Source: Charina bottae
Lineage: Eukaryota; Chordata; Lepidosauria; Squamata; Charinaidae
DNA length: 64,000 bases
Direction of reading: 5' to 3'
NCBI GenBank assembly: GCA_023362775.1
Contig: JALMGJ010000002.1
Span: 35,117,914-35,181,913, forward strand
Positions 21,024 through 30,537 of the stretch are shown here, piece by piece (the first letter of the stretch is position 1; every line of letters starts with the position of its first letter). Made by a program: the position numbers and the translations under genes. The notes beneath the pieces are model-generated. The model was not told where the DNA came from, ran no database searches, and saw nothing but the letters and a program-made list of their open reading frames with translations.

Positions 21024-21465
21024 TTAGGCTGGAGATCTTAAGTCCACTTCTGGAGCTGTAATTAAATTTGCTGGGTCTTCTATTGCTTGGTATTCTAGAA
21101 AACAATCTCTAGTAGCAATTTCAACAGCTGCAACTGAATTCGATGCCTTAGCCCAGATATGTAATGAAGTTGTCTGGTTCAAGCAATTATTAAAAGATAT
21201 AGCAATAGATTTACACCATCCAGTAACTATTTTTGAAGATAACCAGGCCTGCATTCAGATCTCAACAACAGAAGGTTTGAGACAGAGAGCAAAACACATA
21301 GATATTCGTTTCTATCTTGTCAAACATTTTATTGCAAAGAAAGAAGTAATTTTAAAATATTGTGACACAAAAAACATGTTGGCTGATATCCTAACCAAGC
21401 CTCTCTTGAGTCTGAGCCATAGAGACTTAACTCAAAAGTTAGGTTTATTTTCAGATTCTTTTTGA
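21024..21465 (+). pseudogene. Copia RNase H, C-terminal end of pol
   Basis: The translation gives GDLKSTSGAVIKFAGSSIAW, STAATEFDALAQ, DNQACIQIS, RAKHIDIRFYLVK and ADILTKPL, the ordered motifs of Ty1/copia RNase H, and ends at a natural stop before the purine tract. No lesion within this part. Confidence 0.9.
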
Positions 21466-21482
21466 TCATAAAAGAAGAGGAA

Positions 21483-21937
21483 TGTTGTATTTTTTATTTT
21501 GTGATCTAAAAAGAATCTGGGTCACAAGATTCAGACAAGCCTCATTTTAAAAGGCACAAGATGTTTTTTTTTTCTTACCTGACAGGCTCCACTAAGTTTG
21601 CTAGTACTCAAATGTTTTGTTACCTTATAAGGGATAATTGCTTTCGCTAGGCTGAGCTGGGGCAGTCACATGTTACATTGATTACTATGGCAACTGATTA
21701 CTTGTTATCAAGTTAGTTTGTATAGAAAATAGATCTTTTGCTTAAGCTGGTTGGCTATGCTTATCTCAACCTATTCAAATGTAAGTTTTTCTGCCTGCAA
21801 ATCCTCTCTGAGGTGAAAACAGATTCCTGTAATTATGTTCCTGTTGGTTGAATAAATGCAACTATATTTTTATTGCGCTCTCTCTCTCTCTTAAGCTTCT
21901 GCAACTCTGCATTTAAAATAAATATTAATAACAAACA
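21483..21937 (+). mobile_element. Copia 3' LTR
   Basis: It starts TGTTG directly after a purine tract (aaaagaagaggaa, 21470-21482), carries gaataaatgcaact near 21850 as poly(A) signal and ends near aacaaaca. The related LTR at 54751-55184 shares the 'ttgaataaatgcaact' and 'ttctgcaa' blocks. The exact 3' end is uncertain by a few bases. Confidence 0.8.
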
Positions 21938-21944
21938 CAGAGGG

Positions 21945-22440
21945 GATTACATGGAATTTATCTGAAGAGGAAAAGCAACATTTGCAGTAAAGAATAGGCT
22001 TTAATATTACTGTAAAGGCAATTCAGTACATGGGAATTTACTTAAAAAAATTAATAAAGATTTATTCAAGAATAATCTTTCCTAGTTTTGGGAAAATACA
22101 ATGGCAGAAATCTTAAGATGGAAAAAGTTCAATCTGTCCTGAAAAGGAAGAACAGCAGGCAAATGAGTATTTTATCTGGTATCAACCTTCTATTTCAAAT
22201 GATTCCAAAAAGGGTTGGAGATAAAACACTGAGTTGGCCAAACCAAAGTCTAAAGATGTAAAAGAAAGAGGTGGATTGGTTCTATTAAATCTTAAACCAT
22301 ACTATCCAACCAGCAAGGACAAACCACTAACCTCATTTGGCCAAACCAAAGTCTAAAGATTAAATGTAGGATTTTGCAAGACGTAAAAGAAAGAGGTGGA
22401 TTGGTTTTATTGAATCTTAAACCATACTATCCAACCAGCT
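21945..22440 (+). mobile_element. L1 ORF2 fragment with internal tandem duplication
   Basis: The decayed frame (DVKERGGLVLLNLKPYYPTS) matches QDSKERSGLGLPDLKFYYAA of the L1 at 18.87 kb. A segment of about 105 bp (from ttggccaaaccaaagtctaaagat) occurs twice, at about 22233 and 22337. Confidence 0.75.
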
Positions 22441-22685
22441 GTTTGACTTGAATCACACTTCGGGTTAAATGGCCTTTTTGGCTGAGATCCCTCTCCCAGA
22501 AGATTGGCATGTTTTGTTCATTATCAACAGAAGCATGCAGTCCATAAGAGATCGCTCCATTATAAACAGTATGCTCATTCTAAGGAAAAGAGTAACAGGA
22601 AGGATATCTCATCCCTACCAGGACAGGGTGGATGTAGAGGAGTACGGAGAAGGCCTTGAAGAAAATATGTTGTATGTGAGGGAGA
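22441..22685. other. Unassigned spacer
   Basis: No gene or named repeat recognised. It ends with tatgtgagggaga, one copy of the duplication that flanks the next element. Confidence 0.5.
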
Positions 22686-22910
22686 TATGTCTATGAAGGT
22701 TCTCAGTCATCCAGGTGGAATTGTCTGTAGCTTGAATCATGTCAACTGGATTTCTATTTTCTTAGTGGAAACATTTCGCTCCTTATCCAAGGAGCATTCT
22801 TATTCTTATTTCGCTCCTTATCCAAGGACTGAAGAAGCTCCTTGGATAAGGAGCGAAACGTTTCCACTAAGAAAATAGAAATCCAGTTGACATGATTCAA
22901 GCTACAGACA
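22686..22910. mobile_element. Palindromic Penelope-type terminal-repeat insertion
   Basis: A 225-bp insertion is flanked by a 13-bp duplication (tatgtgagggaga at 22673-22685 and 22911-22923). It holds 74-bp inverted arms (22722-22795 and 22837-22910) with one mismatch and a 41-bp spacer. The arm motif aaggagcgaaacgtttcc resembles the 'gaagcgaaacgt' segment common in terminal repeats of Penelope-like elements. No coding sequence. Confidence 0.75.
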
Positions 22911-22963
22911 TATGTGAGGGAGAGAGAAATGAGTTTGAAAGTGCCCTCTGCACATGGGAAAGG

Positions 22964-23327
22964 TGTCAGAGATCGGCAGATCTCTGCCAAAGCGCTAGAC
23001 GGATATGCGCACTCCGGGAAGCTGCAAATGACACGAAACTGACGCCGGTCAAGTAGATCAGTTCACACATGGCTGACGATCGCGAATACACATCCTCGCC
23101 AACGGATGACGACGCGTCTCGGAAGACACTGCTACACGTGTCTCCAACAAAGGACCTTGGGGGAAGGGAATGCTTAAATGTAACCACTGTATCTATTTCA
23201 CTCATTCAAGTCTTTGTTCGTGCTAGCTTCTGTATCCTGTAATAAACTCTTCTGCTTCTAAGAACTCATGCGTCTGTGAGTTACTCTAGAGCAAGGAGGT
23301 TACCGATATCGGATGGAGTGCCTTACA
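22964..23327 (+). repeat. Gypsy 5' LTR
   Basis: It runs from tgtcagagatcgg to tgccttaca. A poly(A) signal (aataaactc, near 23241) lies in the R/U5 part. It differs from the 3' LTR at seven transition-type sites, five of them within 23046-23065. Confidence 0.95.
23202..23215 (+). promoter_or_regulatory. LTR segment complementary to the primer-binding site
   Basis: The 14 bases tcattcaagtcttt are the exact reverse complement of 23329-23342. In Tf1/sushi chromoviruses the 5' end of the transcript (start of R) pairs with the primer-binding site to prime reverse transcription; the position upstream of the poly(A) signal fits an R start. Confidence 0.75.
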
Positions 23328-23328
23328 T

Positions 23329-23342
23329 AAAGACTTGAATGA
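23329..23342 (+). promoter_or_regulatory. Gypsy primer-binding site, self-priming type
   Basis: Two bases after the 5' LTR lies aaagacttgaatga, which pairs perfectly with the LTR segment at 23202-23215. I see no TGG start as expected for a tRNA 3' end primer. This points to self-priming rather than tRNA priming. Confidence 0.75.
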
Positions 23343-23511
23343 AAATTTTTTTTGACTAACTATCCCGGGGATTACTCTGACAATCAGCGAACCCTCGGTT
23401 GAAGGTGGTCACGCAAACCTACACACCTCAATACCACAGCAAGAAATGGAATCGGTAGAGGCGACAGGAGTCAGCGAAGAAGCCGGACCCAGCTAAGCAA
23501 GCACGCAGACG

Positions 23512-24843
23512 ATGGAGGGAATTGCCAGTGAGCGGGAAGGCAAGAAAGCACAGAAAAAGGAAAAACACATAGAGGTAACCAAAACCCCCATTCATCTAAG
23601 CAGCACCAAACCAAGGCTAGCGGGATGGTCCGTAGCTGTAGGAGAAGGGCTAGCGGAGAAAGGGGCAAAAGGAAACCAGAAGAGGGTCACTCCAACCCAA
23701 CGCATAGTACGGTTGGAGGAACAGATGTCCAACATGCAGCTAAATATAGGAATGCTGATAAATAAAATGGACTCATTGGGCGCAGCCTTTGGGAAACTAA
23801 TGGACAAATTAGATGAACCCAGAGTGGGGGGACAGAGCCCGGCGCCAACCGAAGGAGAGGGAGACATCGTAAGTGAGGGGGAGGAAGAGGAGGAACCTCG
23901 CCCCTATACCAGAGCACCCATGACTCCGTCATACAATCCATACACGACCCCAGGGGAGCCACATACCCCGTTTGGAATGGGTGAATTAAAAACAAAATTC
24001 AACGGCGACCCCAAGAACCTCGCATGCTTCTTAACCCATGTACAGGGGTTCATGAGAGAATTCGAATACACCTTCCGAATGGAAGAGAGCAAAATCAGAT
24101 ACATCTCCAGCTTTGTGGAAGGTGAGGCAGGGGACTGGTTAGTAACGCTTCACGATCGGGGGGCTAGAGAATTACTAGACTTCCAAGAGTTCATGTTTGC
24201 CCTCCGGAAACGATTTGAAGATACGTTAACTAAAGTCTCAGCCAGGGCACGACTTCGGAACTTAAGGCAGGGGAACAGAACAGTAGCTGAGTATGCTATG
24301 GACTTTAAAAGATTATTATCTTACCTGCCGGAATGGCCGGAATCAATAAAGATCAAACATTTTCAATATGGGCTAAAACAGGACCTATTAGAAAAGGCAT
24401 TGGACAGAGATGACCCGGGAACTCTAGAGGGATGGATCCAGTTAGCCAGGAAAATTGAAAGTAACAGAATACAACTGCAAAGCATCAGAAAACTGCAATT
24501 CAGGCAGAGGAACGAGGGAACTTTTACAAACCAACCCCGCACGCATGTGAAACAGTGGAATTGGAATGAGGAGAAGGATCGCCGGACAAAAGAGGGACTA
24601 TGCTTTCGCTGCGGGAAGGAGGGACATCGGATTAGCGCGTGCCCTCAGGGGAAAACAAATGCTAAGGAGCAACCTCCGGGGAAAAGAGCAGCTGACAAAA
24701 GTAACCCCAAGACAACACACACTAAAGGAAAAGGAGCGGCTGCGGCAACAATGCACTTTTGGCAGAATTCGGACCTAGAGGAAGACAGCGAGGACTCCAA
24801 TTTTGAAATCCAGCCGGTGGGAAATGAGCCAGGTCTGTTCTAA
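23512..24843 (+). CDS. gag: Gypsy gag
   Basis: A single 443-codon open frame encodes the structural protein. An N-terminal basic region and a short coiled-coil (IVRLEEQMSNMQLNIGMLI) precede the retrotransposon gag core (FLTHVQGFMREFEYTF, EGEAGDWLVTLHDRG, FEDTLTKVSARARLRNLRQG) and one CCHC zinc knuckle (CFRCGKEGHRISAC). It binds and packages the element RNA. The stop TAA shares its last base with the ATG of the next frame (TAATG). No lesions are seen; the start ATG at 23512 is the first in frame, 184 bases from the LTR. Confidence 0.93.
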   Translation: MEGIASEREGKKAQKKEKHIEVTKTPIHLSSTKPRLAGWSVAVGEGLAEKGAKGNQKRVTPTQRIVRLEEQMSNMQLNIGMLINKMDSLGAAFGKLMDKLDEPRVGGQSPAPTEGEGDIVSEGEEEEEPRPYTRAPMTPSYNPYTTPGEPHTPFGMGELKTKFNGDPKNLACFLTHVQGFMREFEYTFRMEESKIRYISSFVEGEAGDWLVTLHDRGARELLDFQEFMFALRKRFEDTLTKVSARARLRNLRQGNRTVAEYAMDFKRLLSYLPEWPESIKIKHFQYGLKQDLLEKALDRDDPGTLEGWIQLARKIESNRIQLQSIRKLQFRQRNEGTFTNQPRTHVKQWNWNEEKDRRTKEGLCFRCGKEGHRISACPQGKTNAKEQPPGKRAADKSNPKTTHTKGKGAAAATMHFWQNSDLEEDSEDSNFEIQPVGNEPGLF

Positions 24844-25421
24844 TGAGTGCCACAGGACAGACCTCTACAAAGGGGCACAAAGGACGTAGTTGCAACAACC
24901 CGACAATGCACCTGAAGGTACAGTTAAAAACGCTGGGGGGACGGAAACAATATGCGGGAGTCGCTGTGTTAGATTCGGGCTGCTCGAGGAATTTGATGCA
25001 CCCGAACGTAGCCAAAAAGATGGGTCTGGACCTTTGTAAACTTAAAACCCCCATCACCTTTTGCCAATTAGATGGGTCTGAACTGAAGGGGGGGGCAGTG
25101 GAGTTTTACACTGAAGGACTACAAATGACGTTAGGAACACATGTGGAGACATTACGATTCTTAGTGGCTCCCATTGCAACACGTCCCATTGTGTTAGGAC
25201 TAAAATGGTTGAGGGCAAGAAACCCCAAGGTAGATTGGGTTTCGGGAGATCTGGACTTTACGGATGGGACTTATCAGGACATGGATAATGTTAGCACACC
25301 AGACTACGTTGAGGTGGGGGCAACGGGGATAGTATTGGAAGAGGGGGAGCAGGATAAAGGCAATGGCACACTCACCAAAACAATTCCGGAAAAAATACCT
25401 CCCAGTAGCAGAGGTATTTGA
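24843..25421 (+). pseudogene. pol: Gypsy pol, protease part
   Basis: The frame opens at the ATG overlapping the gag stop and carries the aspartic protease signature VLDSGCSRNLMHP and, later, IVLGLKWLRARNP. It cleaves the polyprotein in active elements. It ends at a premature stop; RT continues in another frame that overlaps from 25363, so an indel lies within roughly 25363-25421. Confidence 0.88.
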
Positions 25422-26385
25422 TAAAAGGGAATGTGAGCAGGAACCCCCCCACAGGCAGTCTGACGCAACCATTGACCTCATTCCTGGGGCACCTTTTCCC
25501 AAGCCCAAGATGTACGCCATGACGCAAAAAGAACTGCAAGAATTGCGTAACTTCATAGATAAAAATCTGGCAAGGGGGTTCATTGAACCAGCTAACTCTC
25601 CCCTTGCTGCCCCAGTACTGTTCAGAAAGAAAAAAGACGGCTCACTCCGGCTCTGCACGGATTACAGGGGGCTCAATGCAATTTCGGTGACCAGACAATA
25701 CCCCCTCCCATTGCTAAAAGACATGTTGGCCCAGTTATCAAAAGGGAAAATCTTCACAAAACTAGATGTCAGAGAAGCCTACTATCGTGTGCGCATAAGG
25801 GAGGGGGACGAATGGAAAACTGCATTCAATTGCCCATTGGGATCTTTCCAATATAGGGTGCTCCCATTTGGGATTGCGGGGGGACCGGGAATTTTCATGA
25901 GGTTTATAAACGAAGTATTGTATGAATTTTTGTACAAGGGGGTAATTGTATATTTGGATGATATATTGATATTTTCCGAGAATCTGGAGGAACACATGGA
26001 GTTAGTTAAGAGGGTACTTGAGAAGTTACTGGAGGCAAAGCTTTATGTAAAACTCGAGAAATGTGAATTTCACAGGGAAAAGCTAGACTTCTTGGGGTAT
26101 CGCATTTCACATGAGGGCATCGAAATGGACCCTGAAAAAGTCAAAGCGGTCCTAGGCTGGCAACCCCCCCGTACGCGCAGACAATTACAAGCATTCCTCG
26201 GGTTCGCGGAGTTCTATAGGCAATTTATTCAGAATTTCACGCAAATCGCACTGCCTTTGACTGATCTATTAAAGACAAAAAGCAAGGGAATAAAAGCGAA
26301 AGCCCCACCACTGAGCATGAAACTTGTGTGGACACAAGAATGCCAGGCAGCGTTTGAGAGCCTAAAGGAGCTGTTCACAAGATAA
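25363..26385 (+). pseudogene. pol: Gypsy pol, reverse transcriptase part
   Basis: The frame contains the pre-RT stretch PHRQSDATIDLIPGAPFPK, RT motifs FIEPANSPLAAPVLFRKKKD, LCTDYRGLNAISV, FTKLDVREAYYRVRI and the catalytic YLDDILIFS, then the thumb (FLGFAEFYRQFI). The in-frame stop TAA at 26383-26385 separates it from RNase H in the same frame, consistent with a single nonsense change. Confidence 0.93.
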
Positions 26386-28368
26386 CCCATACTCAAACAC
26401 CCAGAAGCGGACAAACAATTTGTGATACACACAGATGCATCAATTAGCGCAGTGGGGGCCATACTTTTGCAGGTAGATGACATGGGGAAACTAAGACCAT
26501 GTGCCTACATTTCCCGTAAATTTAATCCGACGGATAAAAGATGGCATATTTGGGAGAAAGAGGCTTTCGCTGTCAAACACGCACTAAGCACATGGCGACA
26601 CCTCTTAGAAGGCACAGCGGAACCGTTCCAAGTTTGGGCGAACCATAAGAATTTAGAAGCCCTCAAATCCCCCAGGAAGCTGAACCCTAAGCACCTCAGG
26701 TGGGCAGAGTTCTTCAGCAGATTCAACTTTACGTTGAAGTATTTCCCTGGGGGGAAAAACTACTTAGCAGATGCACTGTCAAGATTGCCACAACATGAGA
26801 GCAAAATGGAGGAGGTCATTGAATCCCTCATCCCCTCCCAGCCAGTGGAGGCACAGAGCTCAGCGACAATAGAGAGGAAGGGGGAGGGCAACATGGCAAC
26901 CACCCGCAGCAGCGCGAAGCGCGTGACTGATAGCGACCCGTGGACAACCGAACTGCGGGCAGCAACAGCAACAGACACTTGGTGGGGGGAGAATAAACAG
27001 AACCTAGTGGAGAAGGATGGAGTGGGGTGGAAGGACAACAAAGCTTATGTCCCCGAGCCCTTAAGGCAAAATATCTTGAACATGCATCATGACCACAAAA
27101 CGGCAGGGCATTTCGGATTTGTAAAAACACTACACTTAATCCGGCGCAAATTCTGGTGGCCATCCTTGCGCACTGACGTTAAAGACTATGTGCGCTCATG
27201 CCCAGTGTGTGCAACTGCCAAAAGGAAAATAGGGAAACCCACAGGAAAGCTGCAGGAAGTAGCAAACCCCTCACAACCATGGAAGCAAATCGCCATGGAT
27301 TTCATAGTAGATTTGCCGGTGAGCAAAAAGAACACGGCAATTTGGGTAGTCACTGATTTGTTTTCCAAGCAGGCACACTTCATTGCATGCAAAGGAATAC
27401 TGAATGCCCAAAAATTAGCTAGACTATTCATACAACACATCTATAGAGCCCACAGAACGCCGGAACACATAATCAGCGATCGCGGCAGTACTTTTACTTC
27501 CAAATTTTGGCGGGCTTTTTTGAAATTAATTGGAACGGCACAGGGGCTCAGTAGTGCGTTCCATCCTTGCACGGATGGAGTGAGTGAACGTCTGAACGCG
27601 ACACTGGAGCAGTACCTTAGATGTTACATCAACTACCAACAGAACGATTGGGCAGAACTGTTACCGTTCGCAGAGGTTGCTTATAACAACGCGGTACATC
27701 AAAGCACGGGATTTTCGCCATTTAAAGTCGCCACAGGGCAGGACTTTGTAGCTATCCCTGAATTGGCTAGGTCACACAACACGGAACTGCCACAAACTGT
27801 AAAAGCGGACGAATGGATAGAAAAACTAACTAGCAATTGGCCAGTCATGGTGCAAACATTGCAGGAAGCCAAAGCTAGTTACAAAAAATATGCGGACCGC
27901 AAGAGGGGGGAAGAATGGGAATTGAGAGTAGGAGACAAGGTATACTTGTCAACGAAAAATCTGCGGGCAACACAACCATCAAGGAAATTGGCACCAAAAT
28001 TCATAGGTCCATTCCCAATCATTGAGGTCATCAACCCAGTAGCGGCAAAATTACAATTGCCAAAAGCGCTAAGAAAGGTGCATCCTGTGTTTCACATCAG
28101 TTTGTTGAAACAACACCACAGCTCACAACACTGGCACCCAGAACCAGTGGAAACCCCACCACGACCACCACCATTGTTGGTGGAGGGCGAACCACATTTC
28201 GAGATTGACAGAATTCTAGACTCCAGAAGGCACAAGGGACAGTTACAGTATCTAGTGAAGTGGCAACACCTACCAATTGGAGACAGGGAATGGGTCAGTG
28301 CAAAACACACACGTGCTCCCAAACTCGTGAAAGCCTTTCACAGGGAATTCCCGGACAAACCACATTGA
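26386..28368 (+). pseudogene. pol: Gypsy pol, RNase H, integrase and chromodomain
   Basis: The long open frame encodes RNase H (VIHTDASISAVGAILLQ, FAVKHALSTWRHLLEG, LADALSRLP), the integrase zinc motif (HHDHKTAGHFG ... CPVCATAK), the integrase core (MDFIVDLPVSKKNTAIWVVT, IISDRGSTFTSKFW, GVSERLNATLEQYLRC), a GPF/Y-like module (KLAPKFIGPFPI) and a terminal chromodomain (FEIDRILDSRR ... YLVKWQHLPIGDREWV). The chromodomain, which steers integration by binding histone marks in related elements, places it among the chromoviruses. Confidence 0.94.
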
Positions 28369-28476
28369 CGTAAACGCTTGGACAAGGCAAGATGTTAAAA
28401 TACTGTATGCTCTCTCATTACAGGAAATGTCTGAAAATGTGTAGTAATAGGGGGAATATCGGAACACGTACCACAG

Positions 28477-28491
28477 GAGGGGGGGGAGCAT
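28477..28491 (+). promoter_or_regulatory. Gypsy polypurine tract candidate
   Basis: A purine run (aggaggggggggag) lies about 16 bases before the 3' LTR, further than the usual immediate contact; the bases between (catcttgggccgggagca) are mixed. It is the only strong purine run near the LTR. Confidence 0.55.
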
Positions 28492-28506
28492 CTTGGGCCG
28501 GGAGCA

Positions 28507-28870
28507 TGTCAGAGATCGGCAGATCTCTGCCAAAGCGCTAGACGGATATGCGCACTCCGGGAAGCTGCAAATGACACGAAACTGACGCTGGTCGAGTAGA
28601 CCAGCTCGCACATGGCTGACGATCGCGAATACACATCCTCGCCAACGGATGACGACGCATCTCGGAAGACACTGCTACACGTGTCTCCAACAAAGGACCT
28701 TGGGGGAAGGGAATGCTTAAATGTAACCACTGTATCTATTTCACTCATTCAAGTCTTTGTTCGTGCTAGCTTCTGTATCCTGTAATAAACTCTTCTGCTT
28801 CTAAGAACTCATGCATCTGTGAGTTACTCTAGAGCAAGGAGGTTACCGATATCGGATGGAGTGCCTTACA
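28507..28870 (+). repeat. Gypsy 3' LTR
   Basis: Same length and ends as the 5' LTR; followed by the aaagg duplication. Confidence 0.95.
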
Positions 28871-28875
28871 AAAGG

Positions 28876-29417
28876 CAATGCTGAAAATGCTGAATGGAGT
28901 GGCTGCAGCCAGGCAGAAAGAGCATCTGCCTCCCCACTTCCTGAACAGAATCTTGCAAGTCTGAAAGTACATCTCTCCCCCCTCACCTTTACAATCCAAG
29001 AATCGCTTCTGGGACATTTGCCACACCCCTTTCCTTCTGCGAGCTCAGCTGCCTCTTATCTGATCATTGTCAAGTCTGAGGCTCTTCCTCCTGTCTCCCA
29101 AGGTCATTCCCACAAACCATCATACTTCCCAAGCTTAGGCTCACCTTATTTCACCCCTCCAAAAGGGACATGAGGGTTTCACAGTCGTGGTTCTACCAGG
29201 AAATGTGTGAGGAGAAGCACTCAAGCACTCCCCAGCCTGCTGAGAGAGAGGCAGACTGACGGGCACAGATTCACCCAAGGCATCCATGCCAGCATCCCAG
29301 CCAGCCGACAGTAGCTCTTTGATTGGCATAACAACGCCCTCAAGTGGCTAGTTTAGCTGCATCCTGGCTTTTTCAAGGATGTGCTGACACCCATAGGCAG
29401 CCAGGTAAGCACGTTTG
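28876..29417. other. Unassigned spacer
   Basis: No gene or named repeat recognised between the Gypsy element and the CA repeat. Confidence 0.5.
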
Positions 29418-29454
29418 CACACACACACATAGACACACACACACACACACACAT
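29418..29454. repeat. (CA)n microsatellite
   Basis: CA run with short interruptions, at the edge of the V2R-2 upstream region. Confidence 0.9.
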
Positions 29455-29489
29455 CTGAGCCTAGAAAAGAGAAAGCCAGGCCAAAGGGT

Positions 29490-30331
29490 GTGTGGGTGTT
29501 GGAGAATGAACATTTGTGGGAAATGACCTAATTTTTATGGTGACCATAGACCTGAATATTGCTGGTCTTTTCTTTTGCAGAACTGAGAAGACTTTATAAT
29601 GGGGGCCTCTGATGTTTGGTTGGGATGAAATCTCACCTCCTGGTTATACTTGTGGAGCATCTGACCTGAAGGTAGGAAGGGGTCGCACCCCTACCAGGAC
29701 GAGGAGGGAAAGGATTCTAATGTTTTCACTGGCCAGCAAAAAAGTCAGTTGTATTAATGTGTTGCAAACTCCAGCATCTCCAAAATACGTTTGGAGAGTA
29801 AAAGGCAATCACACTTTCCTGAATTGGTCCTTTGAGGAACAATTAAACTTTTCAACTTGAATTATGCCCATGGCATCTCCAATTTATTTCTCCAGCTGCA
29901 CCACTGCAGATCAAGTCATATTAAGGGTCCACTGTGATTCCCTCTCCCTTTATAATTATCAAATAATGGTGATTTATTCTATTACCACCACAGCCTATGG
30001 GATGCCCATCCACCTCTGCTCCTGGTCATCTTTCAAACCAAGGTAACAAACACTTAGCAATTCCCAGTTGAGCAACCTTGATGAATATTTAGTAACACCT
30101 CATATTAAAAAAAACCTTCAACACATCTCCAGCTCTGTGGAGAGCATACGGTGAGACTCATGTAGGCAGGGACAGTCCCAGTCTGAAATTCAAGGCTGCC
30201 CCTCTAATGTGCTTGGCTGAATTTCATCTCCCTTGATAGAGTCAGCGTGGCTGTGCTCTTTGATGAGAGAATTGTGCTTCTACTTAGACAGCTCTGAGAC
30301 CAAAGACAGAGAACTATAGCAAATCTCCACC
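29490..30331 (+). promoter_or_regulatory. V2R-2 conserved 5' flank (putative promoter region)
   Basis: This stretch is repeated with high similarity before exon 1 of V2R-3 (about 40.44-41.25 kb) and V2R-4 (about 50.76-51.37 kb). Shared blocks include ccctaccaggac, the 'tggtcctttgagga' block, ctccctttataattat and, close to the start codon, gtgtggctgtgctctttg. A ttttgcag at 29571-29580 is shared with V2R-3 and could end an upstream untranslated intron. Promoter activity is inferred from position and conservation only. Confidence 0.55.
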
Positions 30332-30537
30332 ATGATACGTGAAATTCTGCTGCTTCTGTCCCATTTTCCCTGTGGGATGTTGATGTCCAAATGTTCACTA
30401 AATGTGTTAAAAGGAGAAAAGTATTTGTTTAATTACTACAAGTCAGGAGACATCCTGATTAGTGGAATCATATCTACATCCTATTCTGACCTTCAACAGT
30501 ATGTTTTCTTCATGCCCCCCACCAACACATTTGTAAA
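30332..30537 (+). CDS. V2R-2 exon 1 (signal peptide)
   Basis: The exon begins at ATG in a ctccaccATG setting shared with V2R-4 and encodes MIREILLLLSHFPCGMLMSK, a signal peptide, then CSLNVLKGEKYLFNYYKSGD and the start of the ligand lobe up to MPPTNTF. It ends in phase 2 before GTAAGT, which fits the one-base start of exon 2. Length matches V2R-4 apart from extra leucine codons there. No lesion. Confidence 0.9.

Larger units (their letters stand above)
10811..21937 (+). mobile_element. Copia LTR retrotransposon, 5'-truncated, split by L1 and a solo LTR
   Basis: The left part encodes TPFHLFYGVKPKVSHLRIFG and HIPKQLRHK (end of integrase, then the acidic linker before RT). The right part gives the RNase H (LVAISTAATEFDALAQICNE, KHIDIRFYLVKHFI, NMLADILTKPL). 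A purine tract (21470-21482) precedes a 3' LTR. gag, protease, integrase core and most of RT are absent, either from truncation or deletion. A full L1 (11349-20314) and a solo LTR (20383-21018) are inserted in it. Confidence 0.88.
22964..28870 (+). mobile_element. Chromodomain Gypsy (chromovirus) LTR retrotransposon, near complete
   Basis: Two 364-bp LTRs (22964-23327, 28507-28870; seven differences by my count) begin TG, end CA and are flanked by aaagg on both sides (22959-22963, 28871-28875). Between them are gag, protease, RT, RNase H, integrase and a C-terminal chromodomain, in Ty3/Gypsy order. A frame break between protease and RT and one in-frame stop after RT make it inactive as read. 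The high LTR identity indicates a recent insertion compared with its neighbours. Confidence 0.96.
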
